Shown here: positions 5,772-5,857 of the stretch, one piece after another
Layout of the letters: every line of letters starts with the position of its first letter
Numbering within the stretch: the first letter of the stretch is position 1
Assembly (NCBI GenBank): GCA_031263345.1
Contig: JAISFY010000005.1
Coordinates: 1 to 5,857, forward strand
Direction: 5' to 3'
DNA from: Holosporales bacterium
GTDB lineage: Bacteria > Pseudomonadota > Alphaproteobacteria > RUG11792
DNA length: 5,857 nucleotides
The notes under the pieces: model-generated
What the model saw: the letters and a program-made list of their open reading frames with translations, nothing else
Told to the model about the DNA's origin: nothing
Databases searched by the model: none
Program-made: the position numbers and the translations under genes

Positions 5772-5857
5772 TCAAGGAGTCCATCATTAACACTGTGTAA
5801 ATTTACCGAAGAGGATGCAAAACTGGTTTAGGGCCAATTTCCATTCTCTTATCGGCA
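5772..5857. other. Window end after rnhA, no assignable gene
   Basis: This short stretch has no clear terminator. On the plus strand an ATG at 5815, preceded closely by GAAGAGG, opens a frame to the window edge (MQNWFRANFHSLIG), but the motif is too near the ATG for a normal ribosome-binding site. On the minus strand two frames also read in from the edge and stop within the region, so the tail of a convergent gene is equally possible. The sequence visible does not decide between them. Confidence 0.3.

Overview
The window comes from an AT-rich, Gram-negative bacterium. The outer-membrane porin with a terminal Phe, the RodA-type SEDS protein, the MJ0042-like zinc-ribbon/TM/DUF3426-like protein and the tRNA-Pro(GGG) together suggest an alphaproteobacterium, possibly a host-associated one. 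That placement is inference from gene content and style; no marker gene here settles it. Clear Shine-Dalgarno motifs are rare, and several starts rely on overlap or zero spacing with the preceding gene.

Layout. Positions 1-78 hold the last 25 codons of a plus-strand gene, perhaps a response-regulator receiver domain. A convergent tRNA-Pro(GGG) with encoded CCA follows on the minus strand (153-229). From about 343 a good sigma70-type promoter faces right into a tight three-gene unit: a zinc-ribbon membrane protein (500-1162), phosphatidylglycerophosphatase A (pgpA, 1162-1737) and the peptidoglycan polymerase rodA (1738-2850). The three genes overlap by one base or abut exactly, so they are almost certainly co-transcribed and translationally coupled. 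All three concern the membrane or envelope: phosphatidylglycerol synthesis, wall elongation, and an uncharacterised inner-membrane protein.

Five bases after the rodA stop lies a 577-bp mobile-element remnant (2856-3432). It has perfect 22-bp terminal inverted repeats around a broken ISAs1-family transposase. The N-terminal region and the C-terminal 'HW.IENQLHW' region survive in different frames, and the catalytic middle is gone. It looks like a non-autonomous internal-deletion derivative.

Positions 3433-3764 carry no intact gene: a possible decayed coding stretch, AT-rich small hairpins and a likely porin promoter. A porin precursor follows (3765-5252), then an RNase HI gene (rnhA, 5271-5771) 18 bp downstream. 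The last 86 bases hold no feature I can assign with confidence.

I found no CRISPR array, toxin-antitoxin pair or phage module. The least ordinary items are the deleted ISAs1 element, the roughly 30-residue insertion in PgpA, the pairing of rodA with pgpA, and the possible gene remnant right of the IS.
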